Source: WHSW01 sp963705955 (GTDB lineage: Bacteria > Actinomycetota > Thermoleophilia > Solirubrobacterales > 70-9). Taken from it: a DNA stretch of 64,000 bases. The notes beneath the pieces were generated by a model. That model was not told where the DNA came from. It was given only the letters and a program-made list of their open reading frames with translations, and searched no databases. The translations under genes were made by a program, and so were the position numbers. The stretch lies in NCBI GenBank assembly GCA_963705955.1, contig CAVPLH010000010.1:248001-312000 (forward strand), written 5' to 3'. Each line of letters begins with the position of its first letter. Position 1 is the first letter of the stretch. Shown here one piece after another: positions 34,803 to 44,102 of the stretch.

Positions 34803-35195
34803 CACATTCCCCATTGACATGGGGTTGCGGGATGGGTCAGAATGGACTCCACGCGCGGGAGGGAAAACTTCCAAAACTCGTCCCCGGCCAGTCCCGCCTC
34901 CGGGGGCGATCGCGTCGGCATCCCTCCCTGGCTACCGACGCGCTGGCGGTGGTGCGGGCCGTGTGGACCCCCTGCCTCCCGCGGCCCCGCCCCGCCTACC
35001 CGCTCAGCGGCTCGCACCGCGCTCTCGTGGAGTAGCCTTGGCTGATTGGTCGAGGGTGGTTTCGTTTACCCTGGGCCGCAGCGGGAAGGATTCCGTTAAG
35101 GGGTAGGAGGCGTACAAAGGAAGACAAGGGGGTTAGTACCGCCATGGGGCGGGCCGCGTGACCCCCTTCGCGGTCCCGCCCCACCTACTTTTTGC
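34803..35195 (+). other. Structured 393-bp intergenic region with candidate small RNA and terminator
   Basis: No protein gene fits. Right after aconitase a hairpin CCCCAT-TGAC-ATGGGG (34809-34824) may end its mRNA. A second stem CGCGTCGG (34911-34918) / CCGACGCG (34935-34942) follows. Near 35060 a possible promoter (TTTACCCT) precedes ~110 nt of purine-rich sequence that ends in a GC-rich terminator (35146-35158 with 35169-35182) and TTTTT (35189-35193). AAGGGGGT (35126-35133) is fully complementary to ACCCCCTT (35161-35168) in the terminator loop, so the two stems would form a pseudoknot or exclude each other. I could not match a known RNA family. Confidence 0.5.
35146..35193 (+). terminator. 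Rho-independent terminator with U-tract
   Basis: GGGGCGGGCCGCG (35146-35158) pairs with CGCGGTCCCGCCCC (35169-35182) with one bulge, followed by ACCTACTTTTT. It acts on the plus strand. As aconitase ended 340 bp earlier, a separate transcript in the gap is likely. Confidence 0.7.
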
Positions 35196-35540
35196 CTACG
35201 CGGCGGGGGACTCGGGCGGCGGCGGTGCCGCCTGCTTGCGGTCGTAGTAGCGCAGCGCGATCACCGAGCCGACCGGTCCTACGGGAGTGAGCGTTGCGGC
35301 CAGCAGTGTGTAGGGAGCCTCATGGCGCAGGACCGCGACCCAGATCAGCACCGCGAGGGCGACGAAGCCGAGACCATGGGCAAGGCCGAGGGCGGCCGTC
35401 GGCCCGTCGAGCCCGGGGGCGAGCCAGACGACGATCAGCGCCGTGAACAGCGCCAGCTCGAAGTAGGAGGCCCGCCTCACCCAGGGGTAGAGGGCGCCGG
35501 GTACCGGCGTCCGCAGGATCGCGCCCTCGTGCTCGCTCAT
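35196..35540 (-). CDS. DUF3817 family membrane protein
   Basis: 114 residues and three membrane helices: YFELALFTALIVVWLAPGLD, ALGLAHGLGFVALAVLIWVA and LLAATLTPVGPVGSVIALRY. The spacing and GPVGS motif fit the DUF3817 (YdzA-like) family of small integral membrane proteins of unknown role. ATG 35540. The C-terminus is Pro/Ala-rich. It is divergent from the sugar dehydrogenase gene. Confidence 0.8.
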   Translation of the reverse strand: MSEHEGAILRTPVPGALYPWVRRASYFELALFTALIVVWLAPGLDGPTAALGLAHGLGFVALAVLIWVAVLRHEAPYTLLAATLTPVGPVGSVIALRYYDRKQAAPPPPESPAA

Positions 35541-35602
35541 CGAGGCGATTGATAGCGCAGCCCACGAAGCCGCCGGGGATCCCGAGGATGGAGAATGTCC
35601 CG

Positions 35603-37070
35603 ATGCGGCGGGCGCTCTGGGTGCTGATCATGCTCGGGACGATTCCCGTGGGCGCGCCGGGCGCCGGCGCCGCGACCCTCGAACCGGTCGGCTCGTTTCG
35701 CGACCCGGTGTACGTGACCTCCGAGCCGTCGGATCCCGACCGGCTGCTCGTCGTCGAGCAGGCGGGCCGGATCGAGCTTTCCGATCACGGCGTGACGACG
35801 CCGTTCCTCGACATCTCCGATCGGGTCCTGGCGGGCGGCGAGCGCGGTCTGTTCTCGGTCGCCCTCGCCCCGGACTACGACTCCAGCGGCCGTCTCTATG
35901 TGATGTACACGCGCGCCGGCGACGGCGACCTGCAGATCGACGAGTACCGCGAGGTCGGCGGCGCCGTCGACCCGGCCACCCGAAGAGGCCTGCTGACGAT
36001 CGATCACTCGACGTTCCCGAACCACAACGGCGGTCAGCTGCAGATCGGGCCCGACGGCTACCTCTACATCGCCACAGGCGACGGGGGTGGTGCCGGCGAC
36101 ACGCTGCAGAACGGCCAGGACCGGGAGACGCTGCTCGGCAAGCTGCTGCGGATCGACCCCGACCCGAGCGGCGCCGGAGCCGCCTACTCGATCCCGCCCG
36201 GCAACCCGTTCGCGGGCCGCGCAGGCGCAGATGAGATCTGGAGCTACGGCCTCCGCAATCCGTGGCGCTTCAGCTTCGACCGGATCACCGGAGCGCTGCT
36301 GATCGGCGACGTCGGTCAGGACGCGCGAGAGGAGGTCGACTTCGTGCGCGGCCCCGCCGCGGGCCGGGGGTTGAACTTCGGCTGGAACTGTCGCGAGGGC
36401 CTGATCGCCTTCACGACGCCCGCACCGCAATGCGCGAGCGCCGGCTCGTTCACCGATCCGATCTTCGACTACGGCCACGACGCGGGAAACTGCGCGATCA
36501 CGGGCGGCTACGTGGTCCGCGACCCCAGCCTCGGCGACCTCTACGGCCGCTACCTGTTCGCCGACGAGTGCGTGGGAACGATCCGCTCGCTCGTCCCGGG
36601 GCTGCCCGCGGCCACCGGCGAGCGCTCCGAGGGACTGCGCGTCGGCGGCCCGAGCTCGTTCGGTGAGGACTCCTGCGGGCGGGTCTACGTCGCCTCGCTG
36701 GGCGAGGACCAGGTGCTGAGGTTCGTCGGCCCGACGCCCGCGGACTGCCCGACGCCGCCGGTATCGCCCCCGCCGGCGCCCACCGTGGCGCACTGCGGCG
36801 GGCGCCCGGCGACGCTCGTAGCGGCGAAGCGAGGCGCGCACCCGTGGCTCGCCGAACGCGGACGTGATCGTCGGCACTCAGGGCCGCGACCGGATCAGCG
36901 GCGGGGGCGGCGGGGACCGGATCTGCGGGCTCGGCGGGCGGGACGTGGTGCGCGGCGGGGCCGGGCGGGATCGCCTCCGAGGCGGCCACGGCGACGACCG
37001 CTGTCGCGGCGGGCCCGGAAGCGACCGGTTCCGCAGCTGCGGGCGGCCGCTCAGCCCTCGAGCGCGGTGA
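35603..37070 (+). CDS. Secreted PQQ-dependent-type sugar dehydrogenase with RTX repeats (one frameshift)
   Basis: About 488 residues. Signal peptide MRRALWVLIMLGTIPVGAPG, then a six-blade beta-propeller of the soluble aldose sugar dehydrogenase family: VVEQAGRIELSDHGVTTPFL, RGLFSVALAPDYDSSGRLYV, the catalytic-His region STFPNHNGGQLQIGPDGYLY, IWSYGLRNPWRFSFDRITGA and CAITGGYVVRDPSLGDLYGR. After a Pro-rich linker the frame shifts by one base near 36850 into RTX-type calcium-binding nonapeptides (GGGGGDRICGLGGRDVVRGG). ATG 35603 with GGAG 8 nt upstream fits the signal peptide. The stop lies 20 bp inside the end of the convergent dehydrogenase gene. No pqq synthesis gene is visible. Confidence 0.83.
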
Positions 37071-40000
37071 GCACGATCCGCTCCTGCTCGAGGCGGTGTG
37101 CGGCGGGGTACCCCTCGCTCGGGCTCGAGCGCTGCGGGCGGCCGACGTACTGCAGCCTGACGCCGTCCGGCAACAACTGGGGCAGGCGCCGCGCCATCAC
37201 GCTCCAGGCGCCCATGTTCTTCGGCTCCTCCTGCGCCCAGACGACCTTCTTCAGGTTCGGGTAGGACGCGAGCAGTTCGGCGATCTCGTTGCGGGCGAAC
37301 GGATAGAGCAGCTCGACCCGGGCGATCGCGGCCGACTCGGCGGCCTCCCGGCGCTCGTGTTGATCGATGTCGTAATAGATCTTTCCGCTGCAGAGGACGA
37401 GGCGGTCGACCTGCTCGTTGTCGCCCGTCCGGCGCGGGTCGTCGAGGACGAAGTGGAACATCCCGGTGGTCAGCTCCTCGAGCGAGGAGGCGGCGGCCTT
37501 CAGTCGCAACAGCCCCTTCGGGGTGAAGACGACGAGCGGGCGCGGTTTCGCGATCCGCGCCTGGCGGCGCAGCAGGTGGAAGTACTGGGCGGCGGTGGTC
37601 GGGTTCGCGAGCCGCATGTTGCCCTCCGAGCCGAGCTGGATGAAGCGCTCGATTCGTGCACTCGAGTGCTCGGGGCCGCCTCCTTCGTACCCGTGCGGGA
37701 GCAGCAGCGTCAGCCTCGTCGTCTGTCCCCACTTCGACTCGCCGGCCGCGATGAAGCTGTCGATGATCACCTGTGCCGAGTTCGCGAAGTCCCCGAACTG
37801 CGCCTCCCAGAGGATCAACGACTCCGGTGAGGCGGCCGAGTAGCCGTACTCGAACCCGAGGCAGGCGGCTTCGGACAGTGGGCTGTTGTGGAGCTCGAAC
37901 GGCGCCAGGGCGCCGGACAGGTTCTGGATCGGCGTGTACTTGAGCCCGGTCTTCTCGTCGTGGAGCGCCAGGTGACGGTTGGAGAACGTGCCGCGCTCGG
38001 TGTCCTGGCCGGTGAAGCGGATGTGTGTGCCCTCGGTCAGCAACGATGCGAAGGCGAGCTCCTCGGCGTGGCCGTACTCGATCTCGCCCGAGTCGAGCTT
38101 CTCGATCCGCGAGCCGAGCGGCTTCCGCAGCTTGCGGTGGATGGCGAAGCTCTCGGGGACCTCGAGCAGCTCGGCGTTCAGGGCGCGCAGGCGCTTCTCC
38201 GAGACTGCGGTATCCACCTCCGGGCTCTTCGTCCGGTCGAGCTCGCCTGTCCCGACCGCGGTCGAGCTCGGGTCCTCGTACTCGCCCGCCTCCATCATCC
38301 GGCGCAGGTCCTTGAGCTTTCCCTGCAGCTGCTCGAGGCGGGCCTTGCCGTCCTCCTCGACCTCCTCGGGCGTCGTCACGCCCTCCTTGATCAGCTGCCC
38401 GGCGTAGATCTGGGAGACCGCCGGGTGGTCCCTGATCTGCGCCGCCATCCTCGGCTGCGTGTAGGCCGGCTCGTCGGTCTCGTTGTGGCCGTAGCGGCGA
38501 TAGCCGATCAGGTCGATGACCACGTCGCGGCCCCAATGCTCGCGGTAGGCCATCGCGAGCCTGGTCGCGGCCACGCAGGCCTCGACGTCGTCGGCGTTGA
38601 CGTGGATGATCGGGCAGTTGAAGCCCTTGGCCATGTCGCCCGCGTACGGGGTCGAGCGACCCTCCGCCGGGTTGGTCGTGAAGCCGACCTGGTTGTCGGT
38701 GATCAGGTGGATCGTGCCGCCGGTGGAATAGCCGTTCAGCGACTGGAGGTTGAGCGTCTCGGCGACGACCCCCTGGCCGGGGAAGGCCGCGTCGCCGTGC
38801 AGCAGCACCGGGACGGCGACGTGCGGGTTGTGCTGGAGCTTCGGGCCCGAGTGCTCGGTCTGGGCGGCACGAGCGCCGCCGGTGACCACGGGGTCGACGA
38901 ACTCGAGGTGGCTCGGGTTCGGATAGAGGCGGATCTTGAGCTGCTCCTCGTCGCGCGTCGTGAACATCCCCTCGGCGCCGTAGTGGTACTTGACGTCGCC
39001 GGTGCCCGAATGGGGGATCGCGGCGATCGCCTTGACCTGGTCGAGCGCCTTCGCGCCCTCGAACTCGGCCAGGATGGTCTCGACCGGGCGGCCGAGGTTG
39101 TGGGCGAGGACGCTGAGCCGGCCGCGGTGCGCCATCCCGATCACGACCTCTTCGGCGCCGTTCTGGCGCGCCAGGGTCGAGACCTCGTCGAGCATCGGCA
39201 CGACGACGTCGAGGCCTTCGATCGAGAACATCTTCTGGCCCAGGTAGGCCTTCTGGAGGAAGCGCTCGAACTGGAAGACCTCGATCAGCCGGGAGAGCAG
39301 CGCCCGCTTCTCCTCGGGCGGCAGCGGCGCCCGGTGGGTGCCGGTCTCGATCATCTCCCGCAGCCACATCCGTTGCTGGTGCGAGGAGAGGTGCTCGATC
39401 TGGTACGCGATCGTGCCGCAGTACGCATCGCGCATCCGCGGCAGCGCGTCGAGCAGCGTCTCGCCCTCGACCCCGATCCGCAGGATCGACGCCGGGATCC
39501 GCGACATCAGGTCCGGTGTCAGGTTGAGGTTCTCGGGCTCGAGCGCCGGGTCGCCCTTCGGCTCACCGCCGAGCGGGTTGACCGAGGCGGCCAGATGGCC
39601 GTGGGTCCGGTACGCCTTGAGCAGCGAGGTGGCGGCCTGGACGGCCTGCAGCAGCTCGCGGTCGGGCTCGGCGACGACGACGGCCGCCCCCCCGGCCGCG
39701 GCTCCCGCCGCGGGGAGCGGGGGCGCCGAGGCGGAGGCGGGATGAGCGCCGGCGACCACGTTCGGGGCGACGCCGAGCGCCTCCGCGACCCCTTCGTAGA
39801 AGCCGTCCTCGCCCTGCAGGAGCTGGTCGAGGCGGCGCAGGAAGGAGCCCGACTCGGCGCCCTGGATCACCCGGTGGTCGTAGGTCGAGCTCGTCGTCAT
39901 CACCTTCGAGACCCCGAGCGCCTTGATCTTCTCGGCCGGAGCATGCGCCCACTCGACCGGGTAGGCGAGCGAGCCGCAGGCGACGATCGTGCCCTGCCCC

Positions 40001-41469
40001 GGCATCAGCCGCGGCACGGAGGCGACCGTGCCGAGGCCTCCGGGGTTGGTCAGGGTGATGTTGGTCCCCTGGAAGTCGTCGGCGCTGAGCGAGTTCTCGC
40101 GCGTCTTCGTGATCAGGTCCTCGTAGTAGGCATGAAAGGCGGCGAAGTCGAGCGTCTCGGCAGCCTTGATGCAGGGGACCATCAGGCTCCGCGACCCGTC
40201 CTTTCGCTCGACGTCGACGGCGATCCCGAGGTTGACGTGGGCTGCGTCGACGGCGAACGGCTTTCCGTCGCGCTCCTCGTAGGTCCGGGTCATCACACGC
40301 CAGTCGCCGACGGCCTCGACGATCGCCCAGGCGATCAAGTGCGTGAACGAGACCTTCATCGCGCGCTCCTTGAGCGCCGCGTTGAGCGCTTTGCGCTTTG
40401 CGTCGAGCGTGTCCACCGGCAGGGTCCGGAACGAGGTCGCGGTCGGCATCTGGCGGCTCTCGTTCATCGCCTTGGCGAGCATCGCGGTGGGGCCCCGCAG
40501 CGGCTTGGCGACCGGGCCCTCTGCGTCCGCCGGCGGCGCCGCGCCCGCGGACGGTGCGGCGGTCGCACCGTCGGCCGCGGCGAGCACGTCCTCCTTCGTG
40601 ACCTTGCCGCCCGGCCCCGAACCCTCGACGGCGCTCAGGTCGACGCCCTTCGCGGCGGCCACCCGGCGCGCCACGGGTGACACCCGCCCGTCCTCCGCCG
40701 CCCCGGCCTCGGGCACGCTCGCCGTGGGTTCGGCGGGCTCGCTGCTCGCTGCTCCCTGCTCCCTGCTCGCCGCCGCCCCGACCACCATCTCCGCCATCGC
40801 CTGCCCGACCTGCACGGTGTCGTCGGGCTCGACCAGCAGCTTCGTGATCGTCCCGGCCGCGGGCGCCGGCACCTCGGCGTCGATCTTGTCGGTCGAGACC
40901 TCGATCACGGTGTCGCCCTCGGCGACCCCTTGGCCCTCGGCGACGTGCCACTCGAGGATCGTGCCCTCGGTGACCGACTCGCCCATCTCGGGCATCGAGA
41001 TCACCAGCGTCTCGCCGGGCTGGTCGGCCGCACCCGGGTCGCCCGACGGCTCGGCGTCCGGCTCGACGGTGGTCGTCACCTGGCCGGGGTCGGCAGAGTC
41101 GGCGCCGACCGAGTCGTCGCCGAGGTCCTGGTCGCCCTCGCCGCCGCTCGTGACGAGACCCTCGGTCTCGTGCAGCGGCGACGGGTCGGCGCTCGCCCCG
41201 TTGCCCGAGCTCGCGGTGCCGTTGGGATCGATCTTGGCCAGCACCTGGCCGACCTCGACCGTGTCGTCGGGTTGGGCGAGGATGTTGGTGACGACGCCGC
41301 TCGCCGGCGCCGGCACCTCGGCGTCGATCTTGTCGGTCGAGACCTCGACGACCGTGTCGCCCTCGGCGACCTGTTGGCCCTCGGAGACGCGCCACTCGAG
41401 GATCGTCCCCTCGGTCACCGACTCCCCCATCTGGGGCATCTGGACCTCGACGACCCCTGCTTCCGCCAT
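37051..41469 (-). CDS. kgd: Fused 2-oxoglutarate dehydrogenase: two lipoyl domains, E2 and E1 in one chain
   Basis: About 1472 residues. Two lipoyl domains (Lys47 and Lys195, both in EVSTDKIDAEVPAPA), separated by acidic Pro/Ala/Gly linkers; a peripheral subunit-binding domain (RVSPVARRVAAAKGVDLSAV, ~261-297); an E2 acyltransferase core (~322-575, His532 in SSTYDHRVIQGAESG); and an E1 thiamine-diphosphate domain from ~610 (LLKAYRTHGHLAASVNPLGG, IGMAHRGRLSVLAHNLGRPV, LHGDAAFPGQGVVAETLNLQ). It converts 2-oxoglutarate to succinyl-CoA with a separate E3. Mycobacterial Kgd/OdhA-type enzymes usually lack lipoyl domains, so this chain is more complete. ATG 41469 is preferred to TTG 41502. Intact over 4.4 kb. 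Confidence 0.92.
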   Translation of the reverse strand: MAEAGVVEVQMPQMGESVTEGTILEWRVSEGQQVAEGDTVVEVSTDKIDAEVPAPASGVVTNILAQPDDTVEVGQVLAKIDPNGTASSGNGASADPSPLHETEGLVTSGGEGDQDLGDDSVGADSADPGQVTTTVEPDAEPSGDPGAADQPGETLVISMPEMGESVTEGTILEWHVAEGQGVAEGDTVIEVSTDKIDAEVPAPAAGTITKLLVEPDDTVQVGQAMAEMVVGAAASREQGAASSEPAEPTASVPEAGAAEDGRVSPVARRVAAAKGVDLSAVEGSGPGGKVTKEDVLAAADGATAAPSAGAAPPADAEGPVAKPLRGPTAMLAKAMNESRQMPTATSFRTLPVDTLDAKRKALNAALKERAMKVSFTHLIAWAIVEAVGDWRVMTRTYEERDGKPFAVDAAHVNLGIAVDVERKDGSRSLMVPCIKAAETLDFAAFHAYYEDLITKTRENSLSADDFQGTNITLTNPGGLGTVASVPRLMPGQGTIVACGSLAYPVEWAHAPAEKIKALGVSKVMTTSSTYDHRVIQGAESGSFLRRLDQLLQGEDGFYEGVAEALGVAPNVVAGAHPASASAPPLPAAGAAAGGAAVVVAEPDRELLQAVQAATSLLKAYRTHGHLAASVNPLGGEPKGDPALEPENLNLTPDLMSRIPASILRIGVEGETLLDALPRMRDAYCGTIAYQIEHLSSHQQRMWLREMIETGTHRAPLPPEEKRALLSRLIEVFQFERFLQKAYLGQKMFSIEGLDVVVPMLDEVSTLARQNGAEEVVIGMAHRGRLSVLAHNLGRPVETILAEFEGAKALDQVKAIAAIPHSGTGDVKYHYGAEGMFTTRDEEQLKIRLYPNPSHLEFVDPVVTGGARAAQTEHSGPKLQHNPHVAVPVLLHGDAAFPGQGVVAETLNLQSLNGYSTGGTIHLITDNQVGFTTNPAEGRSTPYAGDMAKGFNCPIIHVNADDVEACVAATRLAMAYREHWGRDVVIDLIGYRRYGHNETDEPAYTQPRMAAQIRDHPAVSQIYAGQLIKEGVTTPEEVEEDGKARLEQLQGKLKDLRRMMEAGEYEDPSSTAVGTGELDRTKSPEVDTAVSEKRLRALNAELLEVPESFAIHRKLRKPLGSRIEKLDSGEIEYGHAEELAFASLLTEGTHIRFTGQDTERGTFSNRHLALHDEKTGLKYTPIQNLSGALAPFELHNSPLSEAACLGFEYGYSAASPESLILWEAQFGDFANSAQVIIDSFIAAGESKWGQTTRLTLLLPHGYEGGGPEHSSARIERFIQLGSEGNMRLANPTTAAQYFHLLRRQARIAKPRPLVVFTPKGLLRLKAAASSLEELTTGMFHFVLDDPRRTGDNEQVDRLVLCSGKIYYDIDQHERREAAESAAIARVELLYPFARNEIAELLASYPNLKKVVWAQEEPKNMGAWSVMARRLPQLLPDGVRLQYVGRPQRSSPSEGYPAAHRLEQERIVLTALEG

Positions 41470-41593
41470 CTCGTTCAGCTCTGCCGCCGGCGCGGCATCC
41501 AACGCGTTCTCATCACTTGTTTTGAGTCTATGACCTCGGCCTGGCGGCTGCGCGAGCTGTTGGCCTCCGGCATCTGTTTTCCCGGCCCGGCGC

Positions 41594-41899
41594 TCAGACG
41601 ATCCGCGCGATCAGCATCACGTCGTTCTCCGGGGCGTCGAACGTGCCGCGGGCGAGGAACTCGACCGCCTCGTCGGCGTGATCGCAGAAGCCGCAGCGCA
41701 GCAGCGCCCGCGGCGCCAGCCGGGGGACCGGGAAGATCGGCAGCGAGCAGGACGGGCAGACCAGCGCGCCCCGCGCGAGCACCTGGAGGCCGCTCTCGAC
41801 CAGCCGCGCGTTCTCGCCGACCGCGGCTCCGCCGGTGCGGCCGAGCTTGACGTCGGGCTCGCCGCGGTCGCCGTGATCGGGAGCGAGTTCGAAGCCCAT
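41594..41899 (-). CDS. Small zinc-ribbon protein
   Basis: 101 residues. Two knuckles, LVCPSCSLPIFPVPR and LLRCGFCDHADEAVEF, form a CxxC-x(19-20)-CxxC zinc ribbon; the flanks VKLGRTGGAAVGENARLVES and VMLIARIV are moderately conserved-looking. It may be a nucleic-acid or protein adaptor; function unknown. The upstream sequence CTACTATTGGAGC before ATG 41899 offers both a -10-like TACTAT and a GGAG. It is divergent from the large reductase gene. Confidence 0.65.
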   Translation of the reverse strand: MGFELAPDHGDRGEPDVKLGRTGGAAVGENARLVESGLQVLARGALVCPSCSLPIFPVPRLAPRALLRCGFCDHADEAVEFLARGTFDAPENDVMLIARIV

Positions 41900-41968
41900 G
41901 CTCCAATAGTAGGGTCAAGGTGTCGACGGTCGCAGCTGCGGATCGGCGGTCGCGAGGAAGAGAGGAAA

Positions 41969-44102
41969 ATGAGCTACTTCGTAACCGGAGCGACGGGGTT
42001 CATCGGTCGCAACCTGGTCGAGTTGCTGCTCGAGCGCGAGGGCACGGTCTACGTGCTCGTCCGTGAGGGGTCGAAGGGCCGTCTCGAGGAGCTTCGCAAT
42101 CGCTGGGGGGTCGACGAGCAGCGCGTCGTCGGGATCGTCGGCGACCTCTCCGAGCCCCGTCTCGGGGTCGCGGACGCCGACATCGCGATGCTCAGGGGCG
42201 AGGTCGACCACCTCTTCCACCTTGCCGCGATCTACGACATGACCGCGGATGCCGACTCGCAGCGGATCGCCAACGTCGAGGGGACCCGGCACATGGTCGA
42301 GTTCGCCGAGGCGGTCGAGGCGGGCCGCGTCCACATGGTCAGCTCGATCGCGGCCGCCGGCCTCTACAAGGGGACGTGGCGCGAGGACATGTTCGAGGAG
42401 GCTCAGAACCTCGACACGCATCCGTACTTCCGGACCAAGCACGAGTCCGAGGGCGTCGTTCGCAGCGAGTGCACCCGCCCATGGCGCGTCTACCGGCCCG
42501 GGATCGTGGTCGGGAACTCGGAGACGGGCGAGATGGACAAGGTCGACGGCCCGTACTACTTCTTCAAGCTGATCCGGCGGATCCGCAACACGGTCCCGCA
42601 GTGGATGCCGATGCCCGGGGTCGAGGGCCGCGAGATCAACATCGTCCCGGTCGACTTCGTCGTCCGCGCGATGGACCACATCGCCCACCTCGAAGGCCTC
42701 GACGGCAAGGCTTTCCATCTCACCGACCCGACCCCGCCGACCGCGGGGCAGGTGATCGACACCTTCGCGGCCGCCGCCCACGCGCCCCAGTCGACGGTGC
42801 GACTGCCCGCGGGCGCGATCGAGGGGATCGAGCCGCTGGTCAAGGTCGGCGTCAACTGGCTGCCGGCCGCCGACGCGATCGCCGACGGGATCCTCGCCGA
42901 CTTCGGGATCCCGCGCTCGGTGCTCGTCTACGTCAACTACCCGACCCACTTCGACTCGCGCCAGACCGAGGCCGCGCTCGACGGCACCGACATCGCGGTG
43001 CCGCCGCTCGAGGCATACGCGGGCAAGCTCTGGGACTACTGGGAGCGCCATCTCGACCCGGATCTGTTCCGCGACCGGACCCTGCTCGGAGCCGCGCGCG
43101 GGCGCCTCGGCGTGATCGGCGGGATCGCGCAGATCATCGAGCAGCAGATCCCCGACGAGCTGATGCGAATCGGGCGCCGCCTGCAGGGCAGCGTCTCGCT
43201 GGAGAAGGCGGTGCGGGGGCGGACGATCATGGTCACCGGCGCCTCGTCGGGGATCGGAAAGTCGGCGGCGCTGAAGATCGCCGACGCGCGGCGGCACGGT
43301 ACTGCTCGTCGCGCGCACGCCCGAAAAGCTCGAGCTGACGCGCGATCAGATCGCCGCCGGCGGCGGCGTCGCGTTCATCCACCCGTGCGATCTCTCCGAC
43401 CCCGAAGACATCGACCGGATGGCCGACGAGGTGCTCGCCGAGCACGGCCACGTCGACGTCCTGGTCAACAACGCCGGGCGTTCGATCCGGCGCTCGATCG
43501 CCCTCTCCTACGACCGCCCGCACGACTTCGAGCGCACGATCCAGCTCAACTACCTCGGGGCGGTGCGCCTGATCCTCAAGCTGCTGCCGGTGATGCGCGA
43601 GCGCAAGATGGGACAGATCATCAACGTGAGCTCGATCGGCGTGCAGACGAACATGCCGCGCTTCTCCGCCTACGTCGCCTCGAAGTCGGCGCTCGACGCG
43701 TTCTCGCGCTCGATCGCCTCGGAGATCATCGACGACGGCGTCAACATCACGACGATCCACATGCCCCTCGTGCGGACGCCGATGATCGCGCCGACGAAGA
43801 TGTACGACCGCTTCCCGACGATCACGCCGGAGGAGGCCGCGGACATGATCTGCGAGGCGATCATCCACAAGCCGAAGCGGATCGCCACCCCGATGGGGAC
43901 GATGGGCCAGATCCTCTACGCGCTGAACCCGAAGTCGATCGACTACATCCTCAACACCGCGTATCACCTGTTCCCCGACTCGAGCGCGGCGAAGGGCGAT
44001 GAGAAGAAGCCGAAGCAGCCCGGCGAACCCCCCGCCGCCGACGAGCAGGCCTCGAACCAGCAGGTGCTGTTCGCGAACCTGATGCGGGGCGTGCACTGGT
44101 AG
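41969..44102 (+). CDS. Two-domain SDR oxidoreductase, fatty-acyl-CoA-reductase-like (one frameshift)
   Basis: About 711 residues. N-terminal extended SDR/NAD-binding-4 domain: YFVTGATGFIGRNLVELLLE, HLFHLAAIYDMTADADSQRI, VSSIAAAGLY, YFRTKHESEGVV. The linker region ends near residue 415. The C-terminal classical SDR has IMVTGASSGIGKSAALKIAD, VDVLVNNAGRSIRRSIALSY, INVSSIGVQTNMPRFSAYVA and the YVASK catalytic pair. This tandem is found in actinobacterial acyl reductase and lipid-modifying enzymes. One extra base near 43290 (ADA/GGTVLLVART) breaks the second domain; the remainder is intact. ATG 41969 with AGAGGA. Followed by an FAD oxidase in the same direction. Confidence 0.82.

Noticed and set aside
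34803..35195. RNase P RNA, tmRNA, SRP RNA or 6S RNA in the aconitase downstream gap
   Set aside because: None of the diagnostic conserved segments (for example GAGGAAAGTC, or a 3' CCACC-type tRNA-like end) was seen on either strand.
37888..40680. Long open frame antisense to the 2-oxoglutarate dehydrogenase
   Set aside because: Shadow of the third-position GC bias of the real gene; no family resemblance and no ribosome site.
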